Shown in pieces: positions 7,032 through 14,713 of a DNA stretch of 24,215 nt. Position 1 is the stretch's first letter. Every line of letters starts with the position of its first letter. The stretch is from the NCBI GenBank assembly GCA_003478935.1, contig QUFP01000048.1, forward strand, positions 1-24,215, given 5' to 3'. A program made the translations under genes and the position numbers. The notes beneath the pieces were generated by a model, which saw nothing but the letters and a program-made list of their open reading frames with translations, ran no database searches and was not told the DNA's origin. The stretch is from Firmicutes bacterium AF25-13AC. Lineage in GTDB: Bacteria > Bacillota > Clostridia > Lachnospirales > Lachnospiraceae.

Positions 7032-9754
7032 ATGAGAACTGAAGATATGAGGGTACAGGCACTGAAAAATCCGTTGGGAATAAACGAAAATCCGGTGTTT
7101 TCCTGGCAACTGGTATCGGATAAAAAAGACGAAAAAAATGAAAGACAGACTGCATATCGAATTCTGGTATCAGAGAGTGAGGCATCGCTTATAAATGAGA
7201 CAGGGATGCTCTGGGACAGCGGTGTTGTAAAGGGAAGCCGCTGCTTTGGAATTTTGTATCAGGGCAAAAAGCTACATTCTGCACAGAAAGCGTATTGGAA
7301 GGTGATGGTGTGGGATGGAGAAAATCAGGCATCCGTGTGGAGTGAGACGGCATCCTTTGAGACAGGATTACTTGAGCGCGAGGATTGGAAAGGCATTTGG
7401 ATTGGACAGGGTGAAGACTATGAAAATCAGGAGTTAGCGCCGGTTTTTGTAGGTGAATTTGAAGTGGCAGATCTTAAACAAGTAGTATGTGCACGAGCGT
7501 ACATCAGTGGACTTGGCGTGTTTCTGGCTGATATGAATGGACAGAAGTTATCCGATGCTTTTTTTGAGCCTGGCGAGTCCGATGCGACAAAGACTGTTTA
7601 TTATGTGACTTATGACATCACAAATCAACTTATTTCAGGCACCAATTTCCTTACAATAACGCTGGGAAATGGTCAGTACACTGGGTACACAATCAATCCG
7701 GTTATGGTATATCAAGATGGAACAAAGACAAAATTTGGCCGTTATCAGAAAAATGACAGTTGTTTTGTTAAGCCGGGAATCTGTGGCAGAAAGAAGTTGA
7801 TCGCTCAAGTAGAGCTGATCTTAAAGGATGGAACAAGAAAGATTGTTTGCACATCCAATGAAAACTGGCTGTGGGTCAATGGACCGACTGTTTTTCAGAA
7901 CTGGTATGGCGGCGAGGATTACGATGCCTGCTTGGCAGAAGAACTTATAGGAAAGATACCATCAGAGGAAAATGGCTGGGCCAAAGCAAAGAAAATGCAG
8001 TCGCCAAAGGGAGTGCTTATGGCGCGCGAGTGTCCGCCAATTAAGATCGAGGAACGCTTTACCGCAAAGAGCGTAAAAAAGCTGGGAGAAGGTCATTTCC
8101 TGGTAGATATGGGAAAAAATGGAGCTGGTTTTGTGGAGCTTGTGCTGCATGGAACAACAAAAGAAAATCGTGGAAATTGGATTTCTATGTACCCAGCGGA
8201 AATGATAAATGAGACTGACAATGGTGTAGACCAGAGGTCGTGCACGCAGAGTTGGAGTGAGAAGTTTGACTGTGTGATTCGCGATTCCTATCGAATGGCA
8301 GGAACTGGTGAGGAGCGTTGGCATCCGTCCTTTTGCTATCATGGTTTTCAGTATGTGGAGGTCGTCGGCTTCCCAGGTGAGCTTACGTCAGATCAGATCA
8401 TCTGCTGTCGTCTTGCAGTAGCAAATGAGAAGCATGGCACTTTTGAAACTTCAAATCAAACTTTAAATCGTATCTGCGAAATTACAGACCGCTCAATTTC
8501 AAGCAACATGTACTGGAGCTTTACCGATTGTCCGCAGATTGAAAAACTCGGCTGGATTGAAACTTCACATCTGATGTTTGCATCTGTTGCAGATGTGTAT
8601 GACATTCGCGCATGGATGAAAAAGATTATTCATGATATCTGCGATTCGCAGCTCGATAACGAGCAGGCTTCGCTTGCAGGAAATAACGAGGAGGGTTTTG
8701 TGCCAGGGATCATTCCAGCGTTTTATCGTATTGAAGGACTTTACAAGGATCCAAACTGGAATGGTGCATGTGTTTTTACACCGTGGGCATATTACCAATA
8801 TTATGGCGATGAAGCTGTATTGCGTCAGGCATTTCCAGTAATAGAGCGTTACCTAGCTATCTGGATCGCCAGACAACAAATGGTGTCTTGGAAAATTATG
8901 CGCAGATGGGCGAATGGGGCGAGTATGGGGAGCATACACCAAATGTGCTGGTCGCTACTTGTGCATATTACAGAATGCTCGTGATTACAAAGCAGATTTG
9001 TGAAATTTTAAAAGGGCAGAAAAAACAGAAAGAAAATAAGCTAGATGAGAAAGCAAAATTATACGAGGCAAAAGCACAAGCCGTAAGAGACGCATTTTAT
9101 CACCATCCAGAGTGTTACGATGAGGCAACTGAACAGTTTGGAACAGGCAGTCAGGCAAGCTATGCGATTGCATTGCTTAGCGGTATGGCAGAGGAGCATG
9201 AAGAGCAGGCAGTGAAAGCACTCGTAGAAGCTGTAAAGAAAAATGGTTATCATTTGACGTCAGGAGAAGTTGGTTTAAAACAGGTATTTACTGCACTGGC
9301 AGAGGCAGGCTATAGTGATGTTGTCTATCAGATGGTCATGAATCCAACTGCGCCGAGCTATCGTGTATTTGCCGATGCTGGACTTACCACATTGCCGGAG
9401 TATTGGAATTATGAGGAACTTTGGCTTGGTAGTATGGTGCGCTCCCGTAATCATGCGATGATGGGTCATGTGCGCGAATGGATGACAAGCTTTGTGTTAG
9501 GGATTCGTCCGCAGTCACCGGGATGGACAAAAATGTTAGTGGCACCGTATGCCGTAGCAGAATTGACGTATGCGAAGGGGAGTGTTATGACCCCGTGGGG
9601 AATTGTAAAGGTGTCATGGAAAAAGGAGAATGAAAGCTTTTTTCTTGCGGCATATATTCCGCTAGGATTATTGCTACTGTATGTATGCCAAAAGAATACG
9701 GTGGTTCACAGTTTGAGGTTGGAAGTGGCGAGTGGAAGTTTGAGGCTAAGGTAG
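7032..9754 (+). pseudogene. Alpha-L-rhamnosidase (GH78) with one frameshift
   Basis: Cleaves terminal alpha-L-rhamnose from oligosaccharides and glycosides. With the frame restored it is about 908 aa, normal for GH78. The N-terminal beta domains start MRTEDMRVQALKNPLGI. The catalytic alpha/alpha barrel carries DCPQIEKLGWIE (about residues 499-510) and, after the shift, LPEYWNYEELWLGSMVRSRNH, where the general base glutamate should lie. The acid motif reads GWIE instead of the textbook GWTGD. No signal peptide is visible, so it should act inside the cell on imported sugars. The frame breaks at TAGCTAT (8854-8860): a missing T in GCT-TAT would restore AYLDRQTTNG. ATG 7032 fits family N-termini best; in-frame ATG 6996 is an alternative. 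As written, the product would be truncated near residue 650 with the catalytic base lost. Confidence 0.85.
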
Positions 9755-9953
9755 AAAATTAGATCTAAAATTATTGCCCATGAGAAAGTCATTTATCATT
9801 ATTCGCAGTTTAAAAGTATACAAGTTTTTTAACTAAAATTTGTAGAGTGACAATTTATTCATAAATGTATTTGAAAATCCGTATATGTTCATAAAAAGAT
9901 TGATTTTTTGAACATATACGGATATACTATTTTTAAGGGAAAGGAGGCCGCAA
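9755..9953. other. Intergenic region with the helix-turn-helix gene's control sites
   Basis: After the rhamnosidase stop the sequence is AT-rich with no clear terminator. It ends in the palindrome and promoter listed separately. No gene is supported here. Confidence 0.5.
9877..9928 (+). promoter_or_regulatory. Promoter overlapped by a perfect 15-bp inverted repeat (probable operator)
   Basis: ATCCGTATATGTTCA (9877-9891) is exactly matched by its reverse complement at 9909-9923, with a 17-nt A/T-rich spacer. A promoter is embedded in it: TTGATT (9900-9905), 17 nt, TATACT (9923-9928). The right arm fills the -35 to -10 spacer, so a protein bound to the repeat would block RNA polymerase. The next gene encodes a helix-turn-helix protein, making autoregulation the simplest reading. 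As RNA the repeat would lie mostly upstream of the start site, arguing for a DNA operator rather than a terminator. Confidence 0.65.
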
Positions 9954-10711
9954 ATGGAGATTGAAAGTGAAAAGAAAGATAAGGATATAAAGGAAACGCA
10001 AAATGAGAAGGAAATCGAGCGCCTTAATCGCAAATTAAAGCGAGTGATGGAAGAATATGCGAAGTGTGCAAAAGAAAGAGATGAACTAAGGGCAGCGATT
10101 AATGCTGCAGAAAGAAAGAAGGGAAGACCAGGACTAAGTACAGAGAAAAAGGCACAAATTCGCACACTTTATCAGCAGGGAAATTCCATGCGCCAGACTG
10201 CGCAAAAGGCAGGAGTGTCGCTTGGTACAGTAAGCAATGTTATAGATGAGGCAAAAAAGTCTTCAAGAATTGTTTATGTATATATGGATCGTAAAAAACC
10301 AGCAACATTGTTGGACATTTATCCAGCAATAAACAGACTGGAAATCTGGAACTTCACAGATGATCTGATTAGTCGGGCATTTGGCAGCCGCGAAAAACCT
10401 CGTGGCAAGAATATGAGCAATTTTTAGAGGATCGCTGTATGCCGAGAACACGATACGGAATAAAAAAGGAACTGGAACATATGGGGCTAGACAGCTACGA
10501 TCCATTTCAGATTGTGGAGATAACAAAGGGGCGCGTATATGGCGACGGGCAATGGTTAGCGCGAATGGATCAAAAAGGAATAGATCAAATTGGCTGCATT
10601 CTGAAAAAAACGTCTAAAAAAACAAAAGAAGAACAGGCGAAAGCACTTCTGGAGTTATTGATTTGTGGAAGGAGGAACAAGAATAAAGAAACATCCATTC
10701 ACAAAAACTGA
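9954..10711 (+). pseudogene. Helix-turn-helix protein of unknown function, frameshifted
   Basis: The start has AAGGAGG upstream. Residues 1-50 are a charged coiled coil, residues 58-95 a resolvase/Hin-like helix-turn-helix (RPGLSTEKKAQIRTLYQQGN, then AQKAGVSLGTVSNVI). A conserved C-terminal domain of unknown function follows (IVYVYMDRKKPATLLDIYP, LEIWNFTDDLISRAFG). The frame breaks near 10398-10402: the expected continuation WQEYEQFLEDRCMPRTR lies in the -1 frame and runs to 10711 through DSYDPFQIVEITKGRVYGD. This whole layout recurs in clostridial proteins I recognise only as a family, not by name. A one-base deletion explains the break; it falls in the loop-stem region of a small inverted repeat (10387-10406). 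The intact protein would be about 252 aa and probably controls its own promoter. Confidence 0.7.
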
Positions 10712-10727
10712 AATTGTTAAAAAGTGA

Positions 10728-10756
10728 TTGCATTTTTCAGGCAAACGTGTTATATT
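10728..10756 (+). promoter_or_regulatory. Promoter of the leader RNA and polyamine operon
   Basis: TTGCAT (10728-10733), 17 nt, TATATT (10751-10756). The predicted start is around 10762. No other promoter is seen between the leader terminator and speA, so this one probably serves both. Confidence 0.65.
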
Positions 10757-10761
10757 ACAAA

Positions 10762-11049
10762 TAGCGCGTTTTATTGCGCATGCCTATCCGCATCTAATGA
10801 TGAGGATTAAGCCCATACGGACAGGCGGGGCAGCTGCCGATTGCGGTTTTTAAACCGCGTTATTGATTGAGTTAGAAGCTCAAATTTTATAAGTTGACGG
10901 GACATGGCACAGTAGTGTGCTCATCCGGTCGAAACATCACTTGTGAAACGGTCAATAATAATCGGATGCACATCTGGGCAAAAGCATGCGTGCGAAAAAA
11001 CGATACATAGGACTTTACGGAACAGGTGATGCAGCCTGTTCCTTTTTTT
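10762..11049 (+). ncRNA. Long structured leader RNA upstream of the polyamine operon (family not recognised)
   Basis: About 285 nt with its own promoter, no supported reading frame and an intrinsic terminator. The 5' and 3' parts close on each other: GCGCATGC (10776-10783) with GCATGCGT (10984-10991). Inside are CTATCCG/CGGACAG (10784-10790 with 10818-10824, one mismatch), CATC-TAAT-GATG (10791-10802), GCGGTTT/AAACCGC (10843-10858), TTGAG/CTCAA (10867-10883), a branched arm with GCACA-GTAG-TGTGC (10907-10920) between GAC and GTC (10896-10930), and TCAC-TT-GTGA (10937-10946). An alternative GCGC/GCGC hairpin (10764-10779) competes with the closing stem. I cannot match it to 6S, tmRNA, RNase P, SRP, T-box or a common riboswitch. 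A raiA-type clostridial RNA is one possibility to test. Position suggests an attenuating leader for speA. Confidence 0.65.
11019..11049 (+). terminator. Intrinsic terminator at the end of the leader RNA
   Basis: GGAACAGG (11019-11026) and CCTGTTCC (11035-11042) form a perfect 8-bp stem with an 8-nt loop, followed by seven Ts. It ends 41 nt before the speA start. A second AAACAGG (11057-11063) just downstream could pair with the right arm in read-through transcripts. Confidence 0.88.
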
Positions 11050-11090
11050 ATAAAAGAAACAGGTCATCAAATTGAGAGGACTGTAGGCAA

Positions 11091-12531
11091 ATGGAAAAAG
11101 GACAAATGCGTGCGCCAGTTTATGAGGCGCTTGAAAAGCTAAAGAAACGAAGAGTGGTTCCGTTTGATGTGCCAGGACATAAGAGAGGACGTGGAAACCC
11201 GGAATTAGTCGAGCTTCTTGGTGAAAAATGCGTCAGTCTTGATGTCAATTCCATGAAGCCGCTTGATAATCTGTGTCATCCGGTTTCAGTAATTAAGGAG
11301 GCAGAAGAGTTAGCGGCAGAGGCATTTCGTGCCGATCATGCATTTTTTATGGTTGGAGGAACAACGTCCTCTGTTCAGGGTATGGTGCTTTCTGTCTGCA
11401 AGGCAGGAGATGAAATCATTTTGCCGAGAAATGTTCATAAGAGTGTAATAAATGCACTTGTGCTTTGCGGTGCAATTCCAGTATATGTAAATCCGGAGAT
11501 GGATAATCGTCTGGGAATCTCACTTGGTATGCAGGTAAGCGAGGTAGAAAAGGCGATTCTTGAACATCCAAAGGCAGTAGCTGTCCTTGTCAATAATCCG
11601 ACATACTATGGAATTTGTTCAGATCTTCGTTCCATTGTAAAGGTGGCACATGCACATGACATGAAGGTGCTTGTAGATGAGGCGCATGGAACGCATCTTT
11701 ATTTTGGAGAAAATCTTCCAGTCTGCGCGATGGATGCAGGAGCAGATATGGCCTCAGTCTCCATGCACAAATCAGGCGGAAGCCTGACGCAAAGCTCCAT
11801 CCTTTTAACGGGAAAGAACGTAAATTGGGAGTATGTCAGTCAGATCATTAACCTGACACAGACAACAAGTGCATCATATCTGTTGATGTCAAGCCTTGAC
11901 ATTTCCAGAAGAAATCTGGCACTTCGCGGAAAAGAATCCTTCGCAAAGGTTGCAAAAATGGCAGAGTATGCCCGTGATGAAATCAATGCGATTGGCGGCT
12001 ATTATGCCTACGGCAAGGATTTAATCAATGGAGGAAGCGTTTATGATTTTGATGTCACAAAGCTTTCTGTTTACACAAGAGATATTGGTCTTGCGGGAAT
12101 CGAAGTCTATGATTTGCTTCGTGATGAGTATGATATTCAGATTGAGCTTGGTGATATAGCAAATATTTTAGCTATATTTCCATCGGAGACCGTATTCAGG
12201 ATATAGAGCGTCTTGTTGGTGCACTTGCCGATATAAAGCGTTTGTATTCAAAGGACCCGGCTAGTATGTTAAATACAGAGTACATTAATCCGAGGTACTT
12301 GTATCACCGCAGACAGCATTTTATTCAGAAAAGACACGCCTTCCAATTAGAGAGACATCTGGCCGTATTTGTGCCGAATTTGTCATGTGTTATCCGCCGG
12401 GAATCCCGATTTTGGCACCAGGCGAGCTTATTACAGACGAAATTATTGAATATGTACTTTATGCAAAGGAAAAGGGCTGTTCTATGCAGGGAACGGAAGA
12501 TCCAGCAGTAGAGTATTTAAATGTATTATAA
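11091..12531 (+). pseudogene. speA: Arginine decarboxylase (SpeA, Orn/Lys/Arg decarboxylase family) with two frameshifts
   Basis: PLP enzyme converting arginine to agmatine, the first step of this operon. The reading starts with FDVPGHKRGRG, has the cofactor motifs GGTTSS (89-94), DEAHG (196-200) and SMHKSGG with the Schiff-base lysine at about residue 227. The frame breaks at TAGCTAT (12169-12175), where GCT-TAT-ATT is expected, and again at 12293, where CCG-GAG is expected. The restored C-terminus includes GDRIQDIERLVGALADIKRL and CYPPGIPILAPGELITDEII. The restored protein is about 480 aa, normal for the short clostridial SpeA type. The arginine assignment rests on aguA and aguB downstream. 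As written the enzyme would lack its C-terminal domain. Ribosome site AGAGGA lies 10 nt before the ATG. Both breaks are single-base losses, so sequence error is a real possibility. Confidence 0.87.
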
Positions 12532-12569
12532 GGCTGCAGAATAAAATGTGGCAGCTGAAAGGATAAAAA

Positions 12570-13424
12570 ATGGAGCTTTGGTTTTCAGATTATCATACTG
12601 ACAAGGTAAAAATGTCAGTGAAAGTGGAAAAGCAGCTGTTCGGCGAGCAGACCGATTTCCAGCGAATAGACGTGTTTGATTCAAAGGAATTTGGACGATT
12701 TATCAGCTCCGATGGAAGCATTGTATTTTCCGAGAAGGATGAGTTTGTATATGACGAGATGATCGTTCATGTGCCTATGGCAGTTCATCCAAATGTGCGC
12801 CATGTGCTTGTAATTGGAGGCGGAGATGGAGGCGTAGCAAGAGAGCTTTCTTATTATAAAGAGATTGAAGAGATTGATGTTGTTGAGCCAGATGAGGTAT
12901 TTGTAGATGTCTGCAAGAAGTTTTTCCCAGACAATGCAAGAGGTCTGGATGATCCGCGTGTGCGCGTCTTTTACGCAGATGGTCTTCGTTTTCTTCGTTC
13001 AAAGAATGATCAATATGATCTGATTATAAATGATGCAATTGATCCGTTAGGTCATACGGCAGGATTGTTTACGAAGGAATTTTATGGAAATTGCTATCGC
13101 GCTTTAAAAGAGGATGGCATCATGGTTTATCAGCATGGAAGTCCATTCTATGATGAAGATGAGGATACATGCCGCGCAATGCACCGAAAAGCAAGCCACA
13201 GCTTTCCAATAAGCAGAGTATATCAGGCACATATTCCAACATGTGCATCAGGTTATTGGCTGTTTGGATTTACGTCAAAAAAATATCATCCGTTGACAGA
13301 TTTAAATGTGGAACGCTGGAAGGAGCGCAATATAAAAACGTGGTATTACACCACGAATCTGCACAAGGGTGCATTTATGCTTCCTCGATATGTTGAGGAT
13401 ATGCTGGAAGAAGAGGAAAACTAA
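12570..13424 (+). CDS. speE: Spermidine synthase-like aminopropyltransferase
   Basis: A 284-aa protein with the SpeE layout: an N-terminal beta domain (MSVKVEKQLFGEQTDFQ), then a Rossmann methyltransferase-like fold with GGGDGG (83-88), VEPD (105-108, usually VEID), the adenine-contact ADG (136-138) and the catalytic loop NDAIDPLG (154-161). The usual DS(T/S)(D/E)PxGP reads DAIDPLGH here, so two normally conserved positions differ. The Gln-containing substrate loop is QHGSPFY. The family transfers an aminopropyl group from decarboxylated AdoMet to putrescine, giving spermidine. No speD for that donor is in this cluster, and two genes of the donor-independent route follow immediately. Ribosome site GAAAGGA precedes the ATG. 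The preceding speA ends 38 nt upstream. Confidence 0.85.
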   Translation: MELWFSDYHTDKVKMSVKVEKQLFGEQTDFQRIDVFDSKEFGRFISSDGSIVFSEKDEFVYDEMIVHVPMAVHPNVRHVLVIGGGDGGVARELSYYKEIEEIDVVEPDEVFVDVCKKFFPDNARGLDDPRVRVFYADGLRFLRSKNDQYDLIINDAIDPLGHTAGLFTKEFYGNCYRALKEDGIMVYQHGSPFYDEDEDTCRAMHRKASHSFPISRVYQAHIPTCASGYWLFGFTSKKYHPLTDLNVERWKERNIKTWYYTTNLHKGAFMLPRYVEDMLEEEEN

Positions 13425-13446
13425 TACAAAACAGGAGGACAAAACG

Positions 13447-14706
13447 ATGGGAAGACTTTTAATTATTGGATGTGGTGGAGTAGCAAGTGTAGCAATTCAT
13501 AAGTGCTGCCAGAACAGCGACACCTTTACAGAGATCTGCATTGCAAGCCGTACAAAATCAAAGTGTGATGCATTAAAGGAAAAGCTTGAGGGTACCACAA
13601 AGACTGTAATCACAACAGCACAGGTAGATGCAGACAACGTAGAAGAGTTAAAGGCATTAATCAATTCCTATAAGCCACAGGCTGTTTTGAATGTTGCACT
13701 TCCTTATCAGGATTTGACCATTATGGATGCATGTCTTGCATGTGGTGTTGACTATATTGATACTGCAAACTATGAGCCAGAGGATACAGATGATCCAGAG
13801 TGGAGAGCTATTTATGAAAAGCGCTGCAAGGATGAAGGCTTCACTGCTTACTTTGATTATTCATGGCAGTGGGCATATAAGGAGCGTTTTGAAAAGGCAG
13901 GTCTGACTGCACTTCTTGGAACTGGCTTTGACCCAGGCGTAACAAGTGTTTTCAGTGCATATGCATTAAAGCACTATTTTGATGAGATCGAGACAATTGA
14001 TATCTTAGACTGCAACGGTGGCGATCATGGCTATCCGTTTGCAACAAACTTCAATCCGGAAATCAACTTAAGAGAGGTTTCTGCAAATGGCTCCTACTGG
14101 GAGAATGGTCACTGGGTAGAGACAAAGCCGATGGAGATCAAGCGTGTATATGATTTCCCACAGGTTGGTGAGAAGGATATGTATCTGCTTCATCATGAGG
14201 AAATCGAATCTCTTGCAAAGAATATTCCAGGCGTAAAGCGCATTCGCTTCTTTATGACATTTGGTCAGAGTTATCTGACTCATATGAAGTGCCTTGAAAA
14301 TGTTGGTATGCTTTCCACATCACCTATTAACTTTGAAGGAAAAGAGATCGTTCCGATTCAGTTCTTAAAGGCATTGCTGCCAGATCCGGCTTCCTTAGGA
14401 CCAAGAACAGTAGGAAAGACAAATATTGGCTGTATTTATACAGGAACTAAGGATGGAAAGAAGAAGACTATCTATATCTACAATGTATGTGATCATCAGG
14501 AGTGCTACCGCGAGGTAGGTTCCCAGGCAATCTCTTATACAACAGGTGTTCCGGCAATGATTGGAACAGCACTTGTCATGGATAAGGTATGGAAAAAGCC
14601 AGGTGTATTCAATGTGGAAGAGTTTGATCCAGATCCATACATGGATATGTTAAACCGCTATGGTCTGCCGTGGGTAGTAGATGAAAATCCGCAGATCGTG
14701 GAGTAA
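13447..14706 (+). CDS. Carboxyspermidine (carboxynorspermidine) dehydrogenase
   Basis: A 419-aa saccharopine-dehydrogenase-like enzyme. It condenses aspartate semialdehyde with a diamine (putrescine, or possibly agmatine) and reduces the imine with NADPH, giving a carboxy-polyamine. The dinucleotide site IIGCGGVAS is at residues 5-13. ALPYQDLTIMDACLACGVDYIDTANYEPED and LGTGFDPGVTSVFSAYAL are hallmark segments of the CASDH group as opposed to true saccharopine dehydrogenase. The start at 13447 has AGGAGG 8 nt upstream; a longer in-frame reading to 13369 would overlap speE and is unlikely. The decarboxylase gene starts 7 nt after this stop, as is usual for this enzyme pair. Confidence 0.9.
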   Translation: MGRLLIIGCGGVASVAIHKCCQNSDTFTEICIASRTKSKCDALKEKLEGTTKTVITTAQVDADNVEELKALINSYKPQAVLNVALPYQDLTIMDACLACGVDYIDTANYEPEDTDDPEWRAIYEKRCKDEGFTAYFDYSWQWAYKERFEKAGLTALLGTGFDPGVTSVFSAYALKHYFDEIETIDILDCNGGDHGYPFATNFNPEINLREVSANGSYWENGHWVETKPMEIKRVYDFPQVGEKDMYLLHHEEIESLAKNIPGVKRIRFFMTFGQSYLTHMKCLENVGMLSTSPINFEGKEIVPIQFLKALLPDPASLGPRTVGKTNIGCIYTGTKDGKKKTIYIYNVCDHQECYREVGSQAISYTTGVPAMIGTALVMDKVWKKPGVFNVEEFDPDPYMDMLNRYGLPWVVDENPQIVE

Positions 14707-14713
14707 TGAAGCT

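Noticed and set aside
10843..10858. ACCGCG in the leader RNA, suggesting a T-box
   Set aside because: It is simply the right arm of the GCGGTTT/AAACCGC hairpin. The T-box core (GGTGGNACCGCG) and a specifier loop layout are absent, and the operon is not an aminoacylation gene.
10762..11049. Leader RNA as 6S RNA, tmRNA, RNase P or SRP RNA
   Set aside because: It is multi-branched rather than one long hairpin with a central bubble, lacks an alanine-tRNA-like end and lacks the conserved RNase P and SRP core sequences I know.
12532..12569. GCTGC/GCAGC pairing between speA and speE as an attenuator
   Set aside because: Only five pairs with a long loop and no T-run; chance is likely.
13369..13446. 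Extended N-terminus of the carboxyspermidine dehydrogenase
   Set aside because: It would overlap speE by 56 nt and the AGGAGG site and dinucleotide-binding start MGRLLIIGCGG clearly place the start at 13447.
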